This document shows positions 10,901-22,637 of a stretch of DNA of 64,000 bases, piece after piece (position 1 is the first letter of the stretch; each line of letters starts with the position of its first letter). A program made the position numbers and the translations under genes. The stretch is from Caenorhabditis remanei. Lineage: Eukaryota; Nematoda; Chromadorea; Rhabditida; Rhabditidae. The stretch lies in assembly GCF_010183535.1 (NCBI RefSeq), contig NC_071329.1, positions 16,258,879-16,322,878 on the forward strand, given 5' to 3'. The notes beneath the pieces are model-generated. The model searched no databases. It saw only the letters and a list, made by a program, of their open reading frames with translations, and was not told the origin of the DNA.

Positions 10901-12900
10901 AACTACTTTTAGTACATCGGAAATCGTTCGCCCTGCTGATAGTCATAAAGATAGTAAAGCAGTGAGTTCAATCCTAAATATGTTTTGATTCAAATTTCAC
11001 TTATAGTATCTGAACAGTGCTAATCTTCAAACTGGCGTACTAACAGGATCTGTTGATGTATATTCTTTGTTTGGAGTTACATGTGAGAACAAGAAATGGT
11101 ATGCAACCAAATACCCTTTCGGAATACATTATTATACAAATGACTCCAAACAAAAATTCCTTTATGAAGGTTTGGATGGAAAAAGATCGGAAATCGAAAG
11201 TATTGTGTGGTAAGTTCTCAGGGAATTTTGGGCAACTCGCCCACCATTTTGGGCAATTTGCCCAACAATTGGGCAGGCTTGCCGCCACGATGGCGGCAAG
11301 GCCGCCCAAATTGAGGGCGAATTGCCCATTTTATGTTGTTTCTAGCGTGCGCTTCGCTTGCTCCCCTCGTCGCGATCTATTCATTTAAGTAAAAAAAAAC
11401 ATAAGAACATTTATGGATTTAATCAGCATTTATTAATTCGTTCAAAAATACAAAATCAAATATAAAATTATGTATGTGAGAAGAATTGGTGAGAAAAGAA
11501 AGGGTTGAACGGGAACAAATTCTATCGGAGTAGTGGAGCGAACGGTGTGCAGTAGTTTGCTTCGACATTTCATTATAACGAGAAGTCTTTGGCAAGGGAC
11601 CTGAAATTATATTTATAATAGTTTGTAGCAACAGTACTCCGTCTTCGAGGAGATTTCGCTTTTCATCATAACACTAGTATTAAGAGACGGTTTAGCGAAG
11701 GGAGAAGTCGAATCATGAGCTGTCGTGCCCACTATAAGATAACTTATTTGAATGAGTCGAATTCATGTGGCTAACATCAAAAGTCGATGTGCTGACAGTC
11801 AAATTAGTAGCTGTCGTTAGAAGTTTTGAAGAGAGAAGGTTTTAATTTCCATCGAGCAGTTTTCTGAAGTCCCAAATTATTTCATTTTGGATTAATCAAG
11901 TTTTTTTCACTTACGAATATCTCCTTTACTCTCGAATATAATCTTTTCCTGTAGTTTGAAACATGCATTTGATAGAATAGTGTATTTAAAACGAATAAAG
12001 TAGAAAAATAAGAAATAACGTGGCAGCAAATCTGATGATTTTCAGAGTGCAGTAGAGCGCATGTTTATAAAGTGGGCGAATTGCCTTACACATGGGCATC
12101 TTGCCCTACAAATGGGCATCTTGCCCTACTCCATCCTCACGCACACTCCCACTTCTTCCACCACACCCTCGCCCAACTCTTGCCCAACCCTTGCCCAGTG
12201 GGCAACCTGCCCAAAGTGAAGGCAATTCGCCGAAAATAGAAGCAAAACGCCGGCAAGGCGCCCAACCCTCGCCAAAAATTCCCTGTGTTGAATGTTTTGT
12301 TGCTTGAATTGATTTTGCTTTTGCAGCCTCCCTATTGAGCCCCCATGCAGGTGCTCCGATGTTACTGATATCATTCTTCCATCATTTGACTCAGGTTTGT
12401 ATGAGCCCAATAAATCTTATTTCATAAATTGATTTAATTTCAGATAGAAATGACATACTAATTAGTGAGAGAGTTGGTTGCGTTAGAAATATTACTTGCC
12501 AAGATAGTTATTTGACGTATGGCACAACTACTTTTAGTACATCGGAAATCGTTCGCCCTGCTGATAGTCATAAAGATAGTAAAGCAGTGAGTTCAATCCT
12601 AAATATATTTCGATTCAAATTTCACTTATAGTATCTGAACAGTGCTAATCTTCAAACTGGCGTACTAACAGGATCTGTTGATGTATATTCTTTGTTTGGA
12701 GTTACATGTGAGAACAAGAAATGGTATGCAACCAAATACCCTTTCGGAATACATTATTATACGAATGACTCCAAACAAAAATTCCTATATGAAGGTTTGG
12801 ATGGAAAAAGATCGGAAATCGAAAGTATTGTGTGGTAAGTTCAATGTTTTTTTGCTTGAATTGATTTTGCTTTTGCAGCCTCCCTATTGAGCGCCCATGA
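7951..12900 (+). CDS. Secreted four-module cysteine-rich protein (DUF281-like)
   Basis: Thirteen exons: 7951-8089, 8139-8281, 8327-8529, 9107-9174, 9224-9366, 9412-9614, 10702-10769, 10819-10961, 11007-11209, 12327-12394, 12444-12586, 12632-12834, 12879-12900. All junctions keep frame, giving 582 aa. The first exon encodes a hydrophobic signal peptide (MNWFIIISLFF...). Four nearly identical modules follow, each of 68+143+203 coding nt (138 residues) with about six cysteines (CRC, VGC, ITC, VTC, IVC). The last exon of one module is fused in frame to the first half-exon of the next at PPCRCSD, so this is one repeat gene and not four broken ones. AATAAA-type signals follow near 12945. The Cys pattern recalls nematode DUF281/C6 proteins (family call tentative). 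Function is unknown; the protein is probably extracellular. Confidence 0.75.
8545..9069. mobile_element. Foldback MITE, 8-bp TSD (hAT-like)
   Basis: A 525-bp non-coding element in the third intron of module 1. It has perfect terminal inverted repeats of about 24 bp starting GGCTCTATTCCAGTTTAGAT, and both flanks carry GAATGTTT. The intact intron at 12835-12878 shows the empty site. The interior is built from many degenerate ACGTCCCAAAAA/TTTTTGGGACGT units. The 8-bp duplication suggests a hAT-type transposase source. Confidence 0.85.
9630..10686 (+). mobile_element. 5'-truncated non-LTR retrotransposon (CR1/Jockey-like)
   Basis: Insertion in the third intron of module 2. A frame open through 10383 encodes the C-terminal reverse transcriptase and thumb region, with YLGLLTD and YVLPVLEYCSSVY motifs typical of CR1/Jockey-group LINEs. 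A 3' UTR with a poly-C run (about 10418-10435) follows, then a 3' tail of AAATT repeats at about 10666-10682. The 5' truncation and simple-repeat tail fit target-primed reverse transcription. It lies in the same orientation as the host gene. Confidence 0.8.
11219..12285. mobile_element. Foldback element in module-3 intron
   Basis: About 1.07 kb bounded by imperfect inverted ends (CAGGGAATTTTGGGC and its complement), with arrays of GGGCAA/TTGCCC units near both ends. The centre is AT-rich and non-coding. The neighbouring intact intron shows it is an insertion. A target duplication of about 3 bp (GTT) is possible but uncertain, so no superfamily is assigned. Confidence 0.65.
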
Positions 12901-13004
12901 TTTTGTTGTATGACTACAATTCTTTGTCTGAAATTGTTTATCGGGAAATAAAATAAAGATTCACTTTATTTGTCCCGTAATTGCTCTTTTCTTACAAGGA
13001 AATC

Positions 13005-13285
13005 GGGGGACTACGACACTTCGCAACTGCGACGTTTCGCAACCATGAAAATAGCAATGGTTCAACTTTGGTCAAAAAAAATTTCTGCTATCTAATTGAT
13101 TTCGAATGTTCCCGGACCCCTTGGTACACTCAACATTATCAACTGACCCAAATATGCAAATACGGCTCAGTTGCGAAACGTCGCAGTTGTGAATTGTTGC
13201 AGGTGCGAAATGACTAGTTGCGAAGTGTCGTAGTTGCGAAACATACGTGAATTGCGAAGTGTCACAGTTGTGAATTGCAGCTGGA
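13005..13285. repeat. Foldback repeat of GTTGCGAAACGTCGCAGT-type units
   Basis: Several direct and inverted copies of TTGCGAA(A/G)(C/T)GTCG(C/T)AGTTG-like units between 13010 and 13280 suggest a small foldback element. The remainder of 12901-13300 is intergenic. Confidence 0.45.
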
Positions 13286-13305
13286 CCGAGCAATTACTCA
13301 TCGAT

Positions 13306-13385
13306 TCAGATCAGTGCGAACAAGATTTCAGATATCGAGCAGACCGATAGGAGAGTTCACAGTAAAAATAGGCAAACGAGATTAA
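13306..13385 (+). pseudogene. Relic of gene B last exon
   Basis: A plus-strand stretch reading like the C-terminal exon of the B-type gene (an ISVNENSDTEQTEQ-like segment) with substitutions and a lost stop. It is convergent with the A-type pseudogene at 13521-14998, mirroring the intact A/B pair. Confidence 0.5.
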
Positions 13386-13520
13386 TGGTTTTCAAGTAAA
13401 TTTGCTATTCAACTTGAACCTTGATTCAAAATTTTTATTGAAGGTGAAAATAAAGAGTGAAAAGCAAATGCATTAGAAATCGTAAAAGCCTGATTTTCTG
13501 TCGGGAAAACTAGTCCCTCA

Positions 13521-14998
13521 TTAAACGTGTACGACTCTCATGTTGAGAATCCATTTATATCCATGACATTTGAATTCGGGATCACTGTGAGTATCAGCTG
13601 GTACATAATACACTTCCAATCTGTTTGAGTGTCCCATGCAAACGGTTACACGTCTGAAAAATGTTTTTTAGTTGATTGGAAGCAAAGCTCATTCTGATGG
13701 CAAACCTTTTCGTTCTCTTCGTGTTTTCCATGCGAATTTTGATCAGTTTCAGAATTTCTCTAGCTGTTTCTTCTTCCCTTAGTGGAAACAAGTAACAAGT
13801 TCCAACAGGTCGTTTGTCATTAAACCAGCTTCTTACCAACGCAAAATACTCATCGGCGGGGTATGAGACATCAGAATAGGTCACAATAACAGTTTGATTC
13901 GGAACAGTTCTGAGCAATGGTAACAATACGGGTTCGATACTTATATAATGTATTTTTAACATCTTCGCACTTCTAATCGCTGGAAGGCGGAGATCATTCA
14001 CACCAACACCGGCATCGATAATAGAATAAATATTGGCCTTATCCAGTGGAAAGCTGGAACTGTCGATCATTGAAAGCATTGCATTATATTTCAATGATAA
14101 ATCGTATACATTGTCCATGCACTTGATTCTAATTTTGAATCCAACTGGTAATCTCAAAATAGAATACCAAGGCATCTGAAAGTCTCGAACTTGAATAACG
14201 CCTTTTCTACCTCCAAATAGAATTGTGTTGAGTTGCTTTGCTGCTTCATAAAGACTCTTCGTATACTTGTATCGTTGAATCCGCGGTTTGGTTCCTTTAC
14301 TCGCCGCCGTCAATTGGATATAACAGGTATACGGTGGACTCAAGTTGTGACGGCGATAATGGAATGGAAGAAGGGCATGACGATGAAATGCAATTCCCTC
14401 GTGCAGCCTTTCAATTGAATAGTTAGATAGTCGGCGTATCCTAGCATTGTCTGCAATGTCTTGATTGTTGTTTTCTGGTATTTCTTCTACAGTAGCTTCC
14501 GTATCCATCGATTTGATTTTAAGTGCCAATGCCGCCTCATAGTTTCTCAAACTTCCTTTCTCTCTTTCTTCAATTTCATCCGTATCGTGACGAAAGGGCT
14601 CATCGTTCAACTCTTTGAGTGGGACGTCGCCAACCTCAAAAATATATCTCTCTGGAGCTTGAAAGCCATATTGATCCAGATCGTATAGAACTCCAATCTT
14701 ATTTTCATTTTCAACCCTCTTGGGTATGATTCGATCAGATTAAAAGTCTCGATAGACTCCCAGAATGTAATTTGTATCGTTAATAGACGTCCAGGTACTA
14801 CCAAGGCCGAGATGACGAATTCGAAGAGGTACTATTTTTTCAGTTGAGCGTATCGTCGATAGTCTTTGCGATATTTTGTTCCTGAAACGTTTAGTTGCGA
14901 ATCAGAAAAACGCGTTTGAAAGACACTTACCTAACATTTGCTTCCATATAAAGTAAAACAACTTTAAGACTCTGGTACCGTAGCGGCTGGGTGTTCAT
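13521..14998 (-). pseudogene. DUF3557-like gene A copy with nonsense codon
   Basis: Three exons as in intact paralogues: 14931-14998 (68 nt, starting MNTQPLRYQSLKVVL), 13706-14881, 13521-13653. Splice sites and frame are kept, but codon 14740-14742 is TAA where paralogues have CAA (in the YRDFQP region). This cuts the protein roughly 70 residues in. Everything downstream still reads in frame, so the lesion is recent, or a base error. Confidence 0.75.
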
Positions 14999-14999
14999 T

Positions 15000-16111
15000 T
15001 CGAAATCTGAAATTAGCTGGAGTGCCGTCGGTTAGTAGGTAAGGAATCAATAACTGTAGAAAGGAGATGGAAAGAGAAGAGGGGACAATGAAAGAATGAC
15101 GCTCGAGAACAATCTCTGCTGATGAGCCAGATGGTGCATCTTTTGCGTGCATACATAAATGGGCCATAAATCTGTCACCTGTGGCAAGACAGACATTGCT
15201 TCTAGGCAAATGTTGACGGCGTGGGAAAACCGAATTAAAACTACGAAAGCCAGCACAAAAATGAGAGGAATTCTGGAAAAATGGTAGACTGAAACTTTCG
15301 TTTCCGCATTTTAGTTTCCTTTTCAAATTCTTAAATAGGAAATAATTTCTGAGAACAGTTATCTTTACTAATGCATTCTTTTGGAGTTGAGCGCGTATGC
15401 GGTCCGTATTTCGTCCCTGCCTGACTACTTGTGTACACTATCCTTTTTCCAGATTCCAGAATTTCCGAATAGTCTTCGTAGTTTGAACACGGTTTTCCTA
15501 CGTCGGCACAGCTACACTATTTGCCTTCTGGGTAGTAGCAAGGTCAGTCTAGTGACAGGGGATTATGAGCCACTTATGTATGCACACAACAGATGCGCCA
15601 TCTGCTCCACCAGTAGAGAATGTTCTGGAGCGTCCCTCTAATAGCTCCTTTATCTCAGTGTCAAATAACTTTAGTAATGAAGTCTCCCCGACAGCTTCTG
15701 AGCTCTTACCTCCTTGGATCATCGAGAACATGTTACGTAAAGTCCCTTCCCGTTGCGGTTTTACTAGTCATGTTGTCAATTTCTATAGCATTAGAAACCG
15801 CGCTACCACCCTCGTTGTTCCGTTGTCCATTATCTACTCTGACCCTTTCCTCAACTCCAACTTTTGAAAGCGTTACCATAATCCTAAGTCCAAAAAAAGG
15901 ATATTTACCTTCTAGGTCAGTCTAGTCACAGGTGATAGATTTATGACCCACTTATGTATGCACACAGCAGATGCACCATCTGCTCCACAAGCAGTGAATG
16001 TTCTGGAGCGTCATTCTCTCATTGTCCCCTCTTCTCTTTCCATCTCCTTCCCACAGTTATTGATTTCTTACCCATTAACCGACGCCACTCCACCTAATTT
16101 CAGATTTCGAA
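15000..16111. other. Intergenic upstream region between divergent A genes
   Basis: This holds mirrored 5' flanks of the A genes at 13521-14998 and 16112-17582. A block of about 130 bp (around GGTCAGTCTAGTGACAGG ... ATGCACACAACAGATGC) recurs at 15100-15240 (minus), 15490-15630, 15914-16045, and upstream of the genes at 22355 (minus) and 55797 (plus). It probably belongs to the duplicated promoter. The unoccupied Maverick target CACAAAAATGAGAGG lies at 15254-15268. No gene is seen here. Confidence 0.6.
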
Positions 16112-17582
16112 ATGAAGACGCAGCCGCTACGATACCAGAGTCTTAAAGTTGTATTACTTTATATGGAAGCAAATGTTAGGTAAGTGTCTTTCGAATGGTT
16201 TTTCTGATTCACAACTAAACGTTTCAGGATCAAAATATCCCAGAGACTGCCAACAATAAGCTCAACAGAAAAACTCGTACCTCTTCGAATTCGGTATCTC
16301 ACTCTCAGTAGTACCGGCACGTATATTAACTCTACAAATTATTATGTGGGAGTCTATCGAGACTTTCAACCTGATCAAGTCATTCCCAAGACCGTTCAGA
16401 ATACAAATGACAGAGGCGGAGTCTCATCTGATCTGGATCAATATGGCTTTCGAGCTCCAGAGAGTTATATTCTGGAGGCTGGTGACGTGCCTCTCAAAGA
16501 GTTGAACGATGAGCCATTTCGTCACGATACCGATGAAATTGAAGAAAGAGATAAATTGATCTTGAGAAACTATGAGGCAGCGCTGGCACTTAAGAACAAA
16601 TCGATGGATACGGAAGCTAATGTTGAAGAACTACCAGAGAATCAGAATCAAGGCATTGCAAACAATGATTGGATACGCCAACTATCTAACTATTCAGTTG
16701 AAAACCTGAACGAGGGTATTGCGTCTCAGCGTCATGCCCTTCTTCCATTCCATTATCGACGACATAACTTGACTCCACCGTATACCTGTTATATGCAATT
16801 GACTGTGACGTCTAAAGGAACCAAAAAGCAGATTCAACGATACATTTATACGAAGAGTATTTATGAAGCAGCAAGGCAACTCAATACAATTCTATTCGGA
16901 GGTAGACAATGCGTTATTCAAGTTCGATACTTTAAAATGCCATGGTGTTCAATTTTGAGATTGCCAGTTGGATTCAAAATTAGAATGGACAGTTTTTATG
17001 AGATATCATCGCGATATAATGCAATGCTTCCAATAATCGACAGTTCCAGCTTTCCACTGGATGAGGTCACTATCTCAGTTATATTTGAGGCCGATATCGG
17101 CGTGAATGATTTACATTTACCAGCAATTAAAAGTGCAAAGGTATTAAAAATAGAAGATGGTAGTGATCAGCCCGGTTTGTTACCATTTCTCAATACTGTC
17201 TCGAATCAAACTGTCATTTTTATATATTCTATGATCACTTTCCAAGCCGATGACTATTTTGCGTTTGCTCAGAGCTGGCTTAATAACAACCGACCCGTTG
17301 GAACTTGTTATTTGTTTGGAATCTGGATAGAAGCAACAGCTAGAGAACTTCTGAAAATGATTAGAACTCGCATGGAAAACACAAAGAGAACGAAAAGGTT
17401 TGACAATAGAATGAGTTCTTTCCCAATCAATTACAACCTTTTTCAGATGTGTAACCGTTTGCATGGGACACTCAAACAGATTGGAAGTTTATTATGTACC
17501 AGCTAAAACTCACAGTAATCCCGAACTCCGACGTAATGGTTATGAATGGGTTCTCACTATGAGAGTTGTTCGAGTTCGATGA
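16112..17582 (+). CDS. DUF3557-like protein (gene A type)
   Basis: Exons 16112-16179, 16228-17397 and 17447-17582 give 457 aa. Start MKTQPLRYQSLKVVLLYMEAN matches the N-terminal pattern (xLxYxSLKxVLxxMxANxR) of the worm-specific DUF3557 family. Other hallmarks are PPYTCYMQLT, the YTKSIYEAARQLNTILFGGR block and ILRLPVGFKIR. The last intron (AAAAG|GTTTGA ... TTTTTCAG) is needed to reach the conserved C-terminus LEVYYVPAKTH; the longer open frame past 17397 is readthrough. No signal peptide or transmembrane segment is seen. Function is unknown. A nearly identical inverted copy is at 20885-22355. Confidence 0.8.
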
Positions 17583-17748
17583 GGATTCAGGAGGGACTAA
17601 TTTTTCCGACAGAAATTGACTCTTTTCCAGTTTCTATGCTTTCTATGCTTTTGTATGTACTCTTCTATACTCTGTGCTTTATTTTTTTTACTTTTTTAAT
17701 TATTGATTTGATCTGCTTTCAAATGTTTCTTTTTTATTGTACAAGGTA

Positions 17749-18200
17749 CAGTACCGCTCAAAAGTATATTAAGTTTTGCCTTTTTCAGTTGAAAACGCCC
17801 AACTTTGAGACTTTGTCATGGTAATACTGATTGTCCCATCAAGTAGATTTTTAAAGAATCATACAAATCAAACATAGAACTCCATTTTTGTAGTTGACAA
17901 CTTTTTTGTACGAACACTCCCTAGAGAGCTATGGTTATTTTTAGACGACAGCTCAAAAATCGCACTATTTTGCACTGAAATGGGTCGATTTGAGGGAGAA
18001 ATTACTTTGACGATACGTAACTCTCTGGGAAGTGTCGGTACAAAAAAGTTGTCAACTACAAAAATGGAGTTCTACGTTTGATCTGTACGATCCATTAAAA
18101 ATCTACTTGATGGGACAATCAGAATTACCATGACAAAGTCTCAAAGTTGGGTGTTTTCAACTGAAAAAGGCAAAACTTAATATACTTTTGAGCGGTACTG
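17749..18200. mobile_element. Tc1/mariner-type MITE with TA duplication
   Basis: A 452-bp palindromic element with ends CAGTACCGCTCAAAAGTATA and the complement, flanked by TA (17747-17748 and 18201-18202). The inverted paralogous arm at about 20.7 kb has the uninterrupted sequence AAGGTACATTGCC, a natural empty site. TA duplication and the CAGT...CAAAAGT terminus fit a Tc1/mariner non-autonomous element. There is no transposase ORF. Confidence 0.9.
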
Positions 18201-19124
18201 TACATTGCCTTTATTGTCATTTGTTGGTTTGATTGTGAATAAAGTATTTTTGGAAGCCAAAGATTTACTTTGTATTTTTTCAAACTAGACTTCGTCATGT
18301 TTATCATTTTAGCAGAATAGCCCGATCAGAGAAAAAATAGACCGGGTTCAGTGACATAGTGACAACTCATGGTCTCAAAACATCAACGAAGGTTTGCAGG
18401 GCGTGCTTCTGCATGTGTCCCCTGCTAGATTTCGGATTAGAAAATAATTTATTTTTACGTTCTAGAACAATGAAGTCGGAAGTAAAAGTTATATTAAGTA
18501 GGATGTTGGAGTTCCCAACAAATCAGGTGTGAAGCAAAGCAGTGCGAGGCGTAAGGAGTTACGAACAGATTCGAATTTTTTCCGAGACGCGTTCCGTACG
18601 ACATATAGACGTAAAAATTCTTGGCACTGTGCCAGAATCTAACCGAGTCTTCTATGGCACCGTCCCAAGCGTTGGGCGACGGAACGCGTTTCCACGACCG
18701 TACGCCTCGCACTGCTGCGGTGGAGAAGGGGATGAGGAGAAAATGTATGCATGAGACATTGTCATTTTCTCGATATTATTTGTCCGCTCCCCTCTCATCC
18801 TTTGGTCGGGGACATATGCATGCGCCCTGCAAACCTTCGTGGATTTTTTCAGTCCATGAGGTCACTATTGTTCTCACTAATTCCCAAAACCAGTATTTTT
18901 CTCCAATTGAGCTATTATGCTAAAATGATTAGCAGTACAAAGTCTAGTCTACAAAATACAAAGTAAATGTTTGGCTTCCAAAAATACTTTATTCATTATC
19001 AGACCAAAAAATGACAATCAAGGCAATGTACCTTGTACAATGAAAAAACAAACAAAAACAAAGATTTGAAATAAAATCATACCAAAGCGTCAAAAAAAGC
19101 ACAAAAAGAACTGTCAACACATCC
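18201..19124. repeat. Intergenic repeats, with a foldback at about 18539-18717
   Basis: The flanks (18201-18480 and 18840-19124) are inverted copies of the common 3' flank of the A genes (shared segment TTTGGCTTCCAAAAATACTTT). Between them is a palindrome of about 180 bp, GCAGTGCGAGGCGTA ... TACGCCTCGCACTGC, with inner arms around ACGCGTTCCGT, probably a MITE. No gene is seen. Confidence 0.55.
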
Positions 19125-20483
19125 TCATCGAACGCGTACAATTCTCATAGTGAGAACCCATTCATATCCAAGACAATCGAATTCGGGATTACTGTGAGTT
19201 TTAGCTGGTACATAATAGATTTCTAATCGGTTTGAGTGTCCCATGCAAACGGTTACACATCTGAAAAAGGTTGTAATTGATTGGAAGGAAAGCTCATTCT
19301 ATTGTCAAACCTTTTCGTTCTCTTCGGGTTTTCCATTCGAGTTTTAATCCATTTCAGAAGTTCTTTAACTGTTTTTTCTTTCTGGATTGGAAACAAATAA
19401 CAAGTTCCAACAGGTCGCTTGTCATTGACGCAGCTCCTTGCCAACGCAAAATACTCATCTATTTGGACAGTGATTACAGAATACATCAAAATGAAAGTTT
19501 GATTCGGGAGAGTTCTGAGCAATTCTAGCAAACCGGGAGCAAAACTATAATCATATATTTTTAATACCTTCGCACTTCTAATTGCTGGTAAATGAAAATC
19601 ATTCACAGTGATATCAATTTCAGCAAAGATAGTGGCTTTATCCAGTGGAAAGCTGGAACTTTCGATCATTGAAAGCATTGCATTATATTTCAATGATAAA
19701 TCGTATAAGTTGTCTATGCATTTTACTCTAATTTTGAATCCGACTGGCAGCCTCAAAATCGAATACCAAGGCATCTTAAAGTCTCGAACTTGAATAACAC
19801 ACTGTCTACCTCCGAATAGAATTGTGTTGAGTTGTTTTGCTGCTTCATGTAGACTCTTCGTATACTTATATCGTTGAATCTTCGGTTTGGTTCCTTTACA
19901 CGCCACCGTCAATTGAATATAACAGGTATACGGTGGACTCAAGTTATGACGGCGGTAATGGAATGGAAGGAGGGCATGACGGGTCAATAAAATCAACTCG
20001 TTCAGACTTTCAATTAAATAGTTAGCTAGTTGGCGTATCCAATCATTGTTTGCAATGTCTTGATTGTCATTCTCCGGTAATTCTTCTACAGTAGCTTCCG
20101 TACCCATCGACTTGATTTTAAGTGCCAATGCCGCCTCATAGTTTCTCAAATTTCGTTTCTCTCTTTCTTCAATTCCATCCGTATCGTGACGAAAGGGCTC
20201 ATTGTTCAACTCTTTGAGTGGGACGTCACCAGCCTCCAGGATATAACTCAATGGAGCTTGAAAGCCATATTGATCCAGATCATATGGGACTCCACCACTG
20301 TCATTTTTATCTTGCACGCTTTTGGGAATTATTTCGTCAGGTTGAAAGACTCGATAGACTCCGACAAAATATTTTGTATCGTTAATAGACGTGCCGGTAC
20401 TACTGAGAGTGAGATACCGAATTCGAAGAGGTACGAGTTTTTCTGTTGAGCTTATCGTTGGCAGTCTTTGCGATATTTTGATC
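19125..20483 (-). pseudogene. DUF3557-like gene A copy lacking exon 1
   Basis: Exon 2 (19311-20483) and exon 3 (19125-19260) are intact and in phase, but the sequence leaves the A-gene pattern inside intron 1 at about 20511, where the 3' flank of the next gene (20885-22355) begins. The start-codon exon is therefore absent. It looks like a deletion between tandem copies. Splicing from elsewhere cannot be excluded. Confidence 0.7.
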
Positions 20484-20884
20484 CTGAAACGTTTAGTTGT
20501 GAACCAGAAAAAACCTTCGCCCTGCAAACCTTCGTTGATGTTTTGAGACCATGAGTTGTCACTATGTCACTGAACCCGGTCTATTTTTTCTCTGATCGGG
20601 CTATTCTGCTAAAATGATAAACATGACGAAGTCTAGTTTGAAAAAATACAAAGTAAATCTTTGGCTTCCGAAAATACATTATTCACAATCAAACCAACAA
20701 ATGACAATAAAGGCAATGTACCTTGTACAATAAAAAAGAAACATTTGAAAGCAGATCAAATCAATAATTAAAAAAGTAAAAAAAATAAAGCACAGAGTAT
20801 AGAAGAGTACATACAAAAGCATAGAAAGCATAGAAACTGGAAAAGAGTCAATTTCTGTCGGAAAAATTAGTCCCTCCTGAATCC

Positions 20885-22355
20885 TCATCGAACTCGAACA
20901 ACTCTCATAGTGAGAACCCATTCATAACCATTACGTCGGAGTTCGGGATTACTGTGAGTTTTAGCTGGTACATAATAAACTTCCAATCTGTTTGAGTGTC
21001 CCATGCAAACGGTTACACATCTGAAAAAGGTTGTAATTGATTGGGAAAGAACTCATTCTATTGTCAAACCTTTTCGTTCTCTTTGTGTTTTCCATGCGAG
21101 TTCTAATCATTTTCAGAAGTTCTCTAGCTGTTGCTTCTATCCAGATTCCAAACAAATAACAAGTTCCAACGGGTCGGTTGTTATTAAGCCAGCTCTGAGC
21201 AAACGCAAAATAGTCATCGGCTTGGAAAGTGATCATAGAATATATAAAAATGACAGTTTGATTCGAGACAGTATTGAGAAATGGTAACAAACCGGGCTGA
21301 TCACTACCATCTTCTATTTTTAATACCTTTGCACTTTTAATTGCTGGTAAATGTAAATCATTCACGCCGATATCGGCCTCAAATATAACTGAGATAGTGA
21401 CCTCATTCAGTGGAAAGCTGGAACTGTCGATTATTGGAAGCATTGCATTATATCGCGATGATATCTCATAAAAACTGTCCATTCTAATTTTGAATCCAAC
21501 TGGCAATCTCAAAATTGAACACCATGGCATTTTAAAGTATCGAACTTGAATAACGCATTGTCTACCTCCGAATAGAATTGTATTGAGTTGCCTTGCTGCT
21601 TCATAAATACTCTTCGTATAAATGTATCGTTGAATCTGCTTTTTGGTTCCTTTAGACGTCACAGTCAATTGCATATAACAGGTATACGGTGGAGTCAAGT
21701 TATGTCGTCGATAATGGAATGGAAGAAGGGCATGACGCTGAGACGCAATACCCTCGTTCAGGTTTTCAACTGAATAGTTAGATAGTTGGCGTATCCAATC
21801 ATTGTTTGCAATGCCTTGATTCTGATTCTCTGGTAGTTCTTCAACATTAGCTTCCGTATCCATCGATTTGTTCTTAAGTGCCAGCGCTGCCTCATAGTTT
21901 CTCAAGATCAATTTATCTCTTTCTTCAATTTCATCGGTATCGTGACGAAATGGCTCATCGTTCAACTCTTTGAGAGGCACGTCACCAGCCTCCAGAATAT
22001 AACTCTCTGGAGCTCGAAAGCCATATTGATCCAGATCAGATGAGACTCCGCCTCTGTCATTTGTATTCTGAACGGTCTTGGGAATGACTTGATCAGGTTG
22101 AAAGTCTCGATAGACTCCCACATAATAATTTGTAGAGTTAATATACGTGCCGGTACTACTGAGAGTGAGATACCGAATTCGAAGAGGTACGAGTTTTTCT
22201 GTTGAGCTTATTGTTGGCAGTCTCTGGGATATTTTGATCCTGAAACGTTTAGTTGTGAATCAGAAAAACCATTCGAAAGACACTTACCTAACATTTGCTT
22301 CCATATAAAGTAATACAACTTTAAGACTCTGGTATTGTAGCGGCTGAGTGTTCAT
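20885..22355 (-). CDS. DUF3557-like protein (gene A type), inverted twin
   Basis: Exons 22288-22355, 21070-22239 and 20885-21020 give 457 aa. The exon 2 protein is identical to that of 16112-17582 except one Asp/Asn change, while exon 1 differs at several bases (start MNTQPLQYQS). This suggests gene conversion or a recent inverted duplication covering exon 2 to the 3' flank. The 3' flank lacks the MITE present in the twin. Function is unknown. Confidence 0.8.
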
Positions 22356-22637
22356 TTTGAAATCTGAAATTAGCTAGAGTGGCGTCGGTTAGTAGGTAAG
22401 GAATCAATAACTGTGTAAAAGAGATGGAAAGAGAAGAGGGCAATGAGAGAATGACGCTCGAGAACATTCTTTGCAGGCGAAGCAGATGGTGCATCTGTTG
22501 TGTGCATACATAAGTGGGTCATAAATCTGTCACCTGTGACAAGACTGACAACGCTACAATCCAGATGGCAAACGGTGTGGCTGTGACAGTGTGGGAAAAC
22601 CGAGTTAAAACTACGAAGACTGTTCAGCACAAAAATG

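Noticed and set aside
9458..12890. Four separate short genes starting MMYILCLELHV
   Set aside because: Wrong frame of the 203-nt exon; the spliced four-module gene explains all copies.
17398..17506. C-terminus MCNRLHGTLKQIG-type of the open A-gene frames (all copies)
   Set aside because: Readthrough of a 49-54-bp intron; spliced exon 3 gives a conserved tail in all copies.
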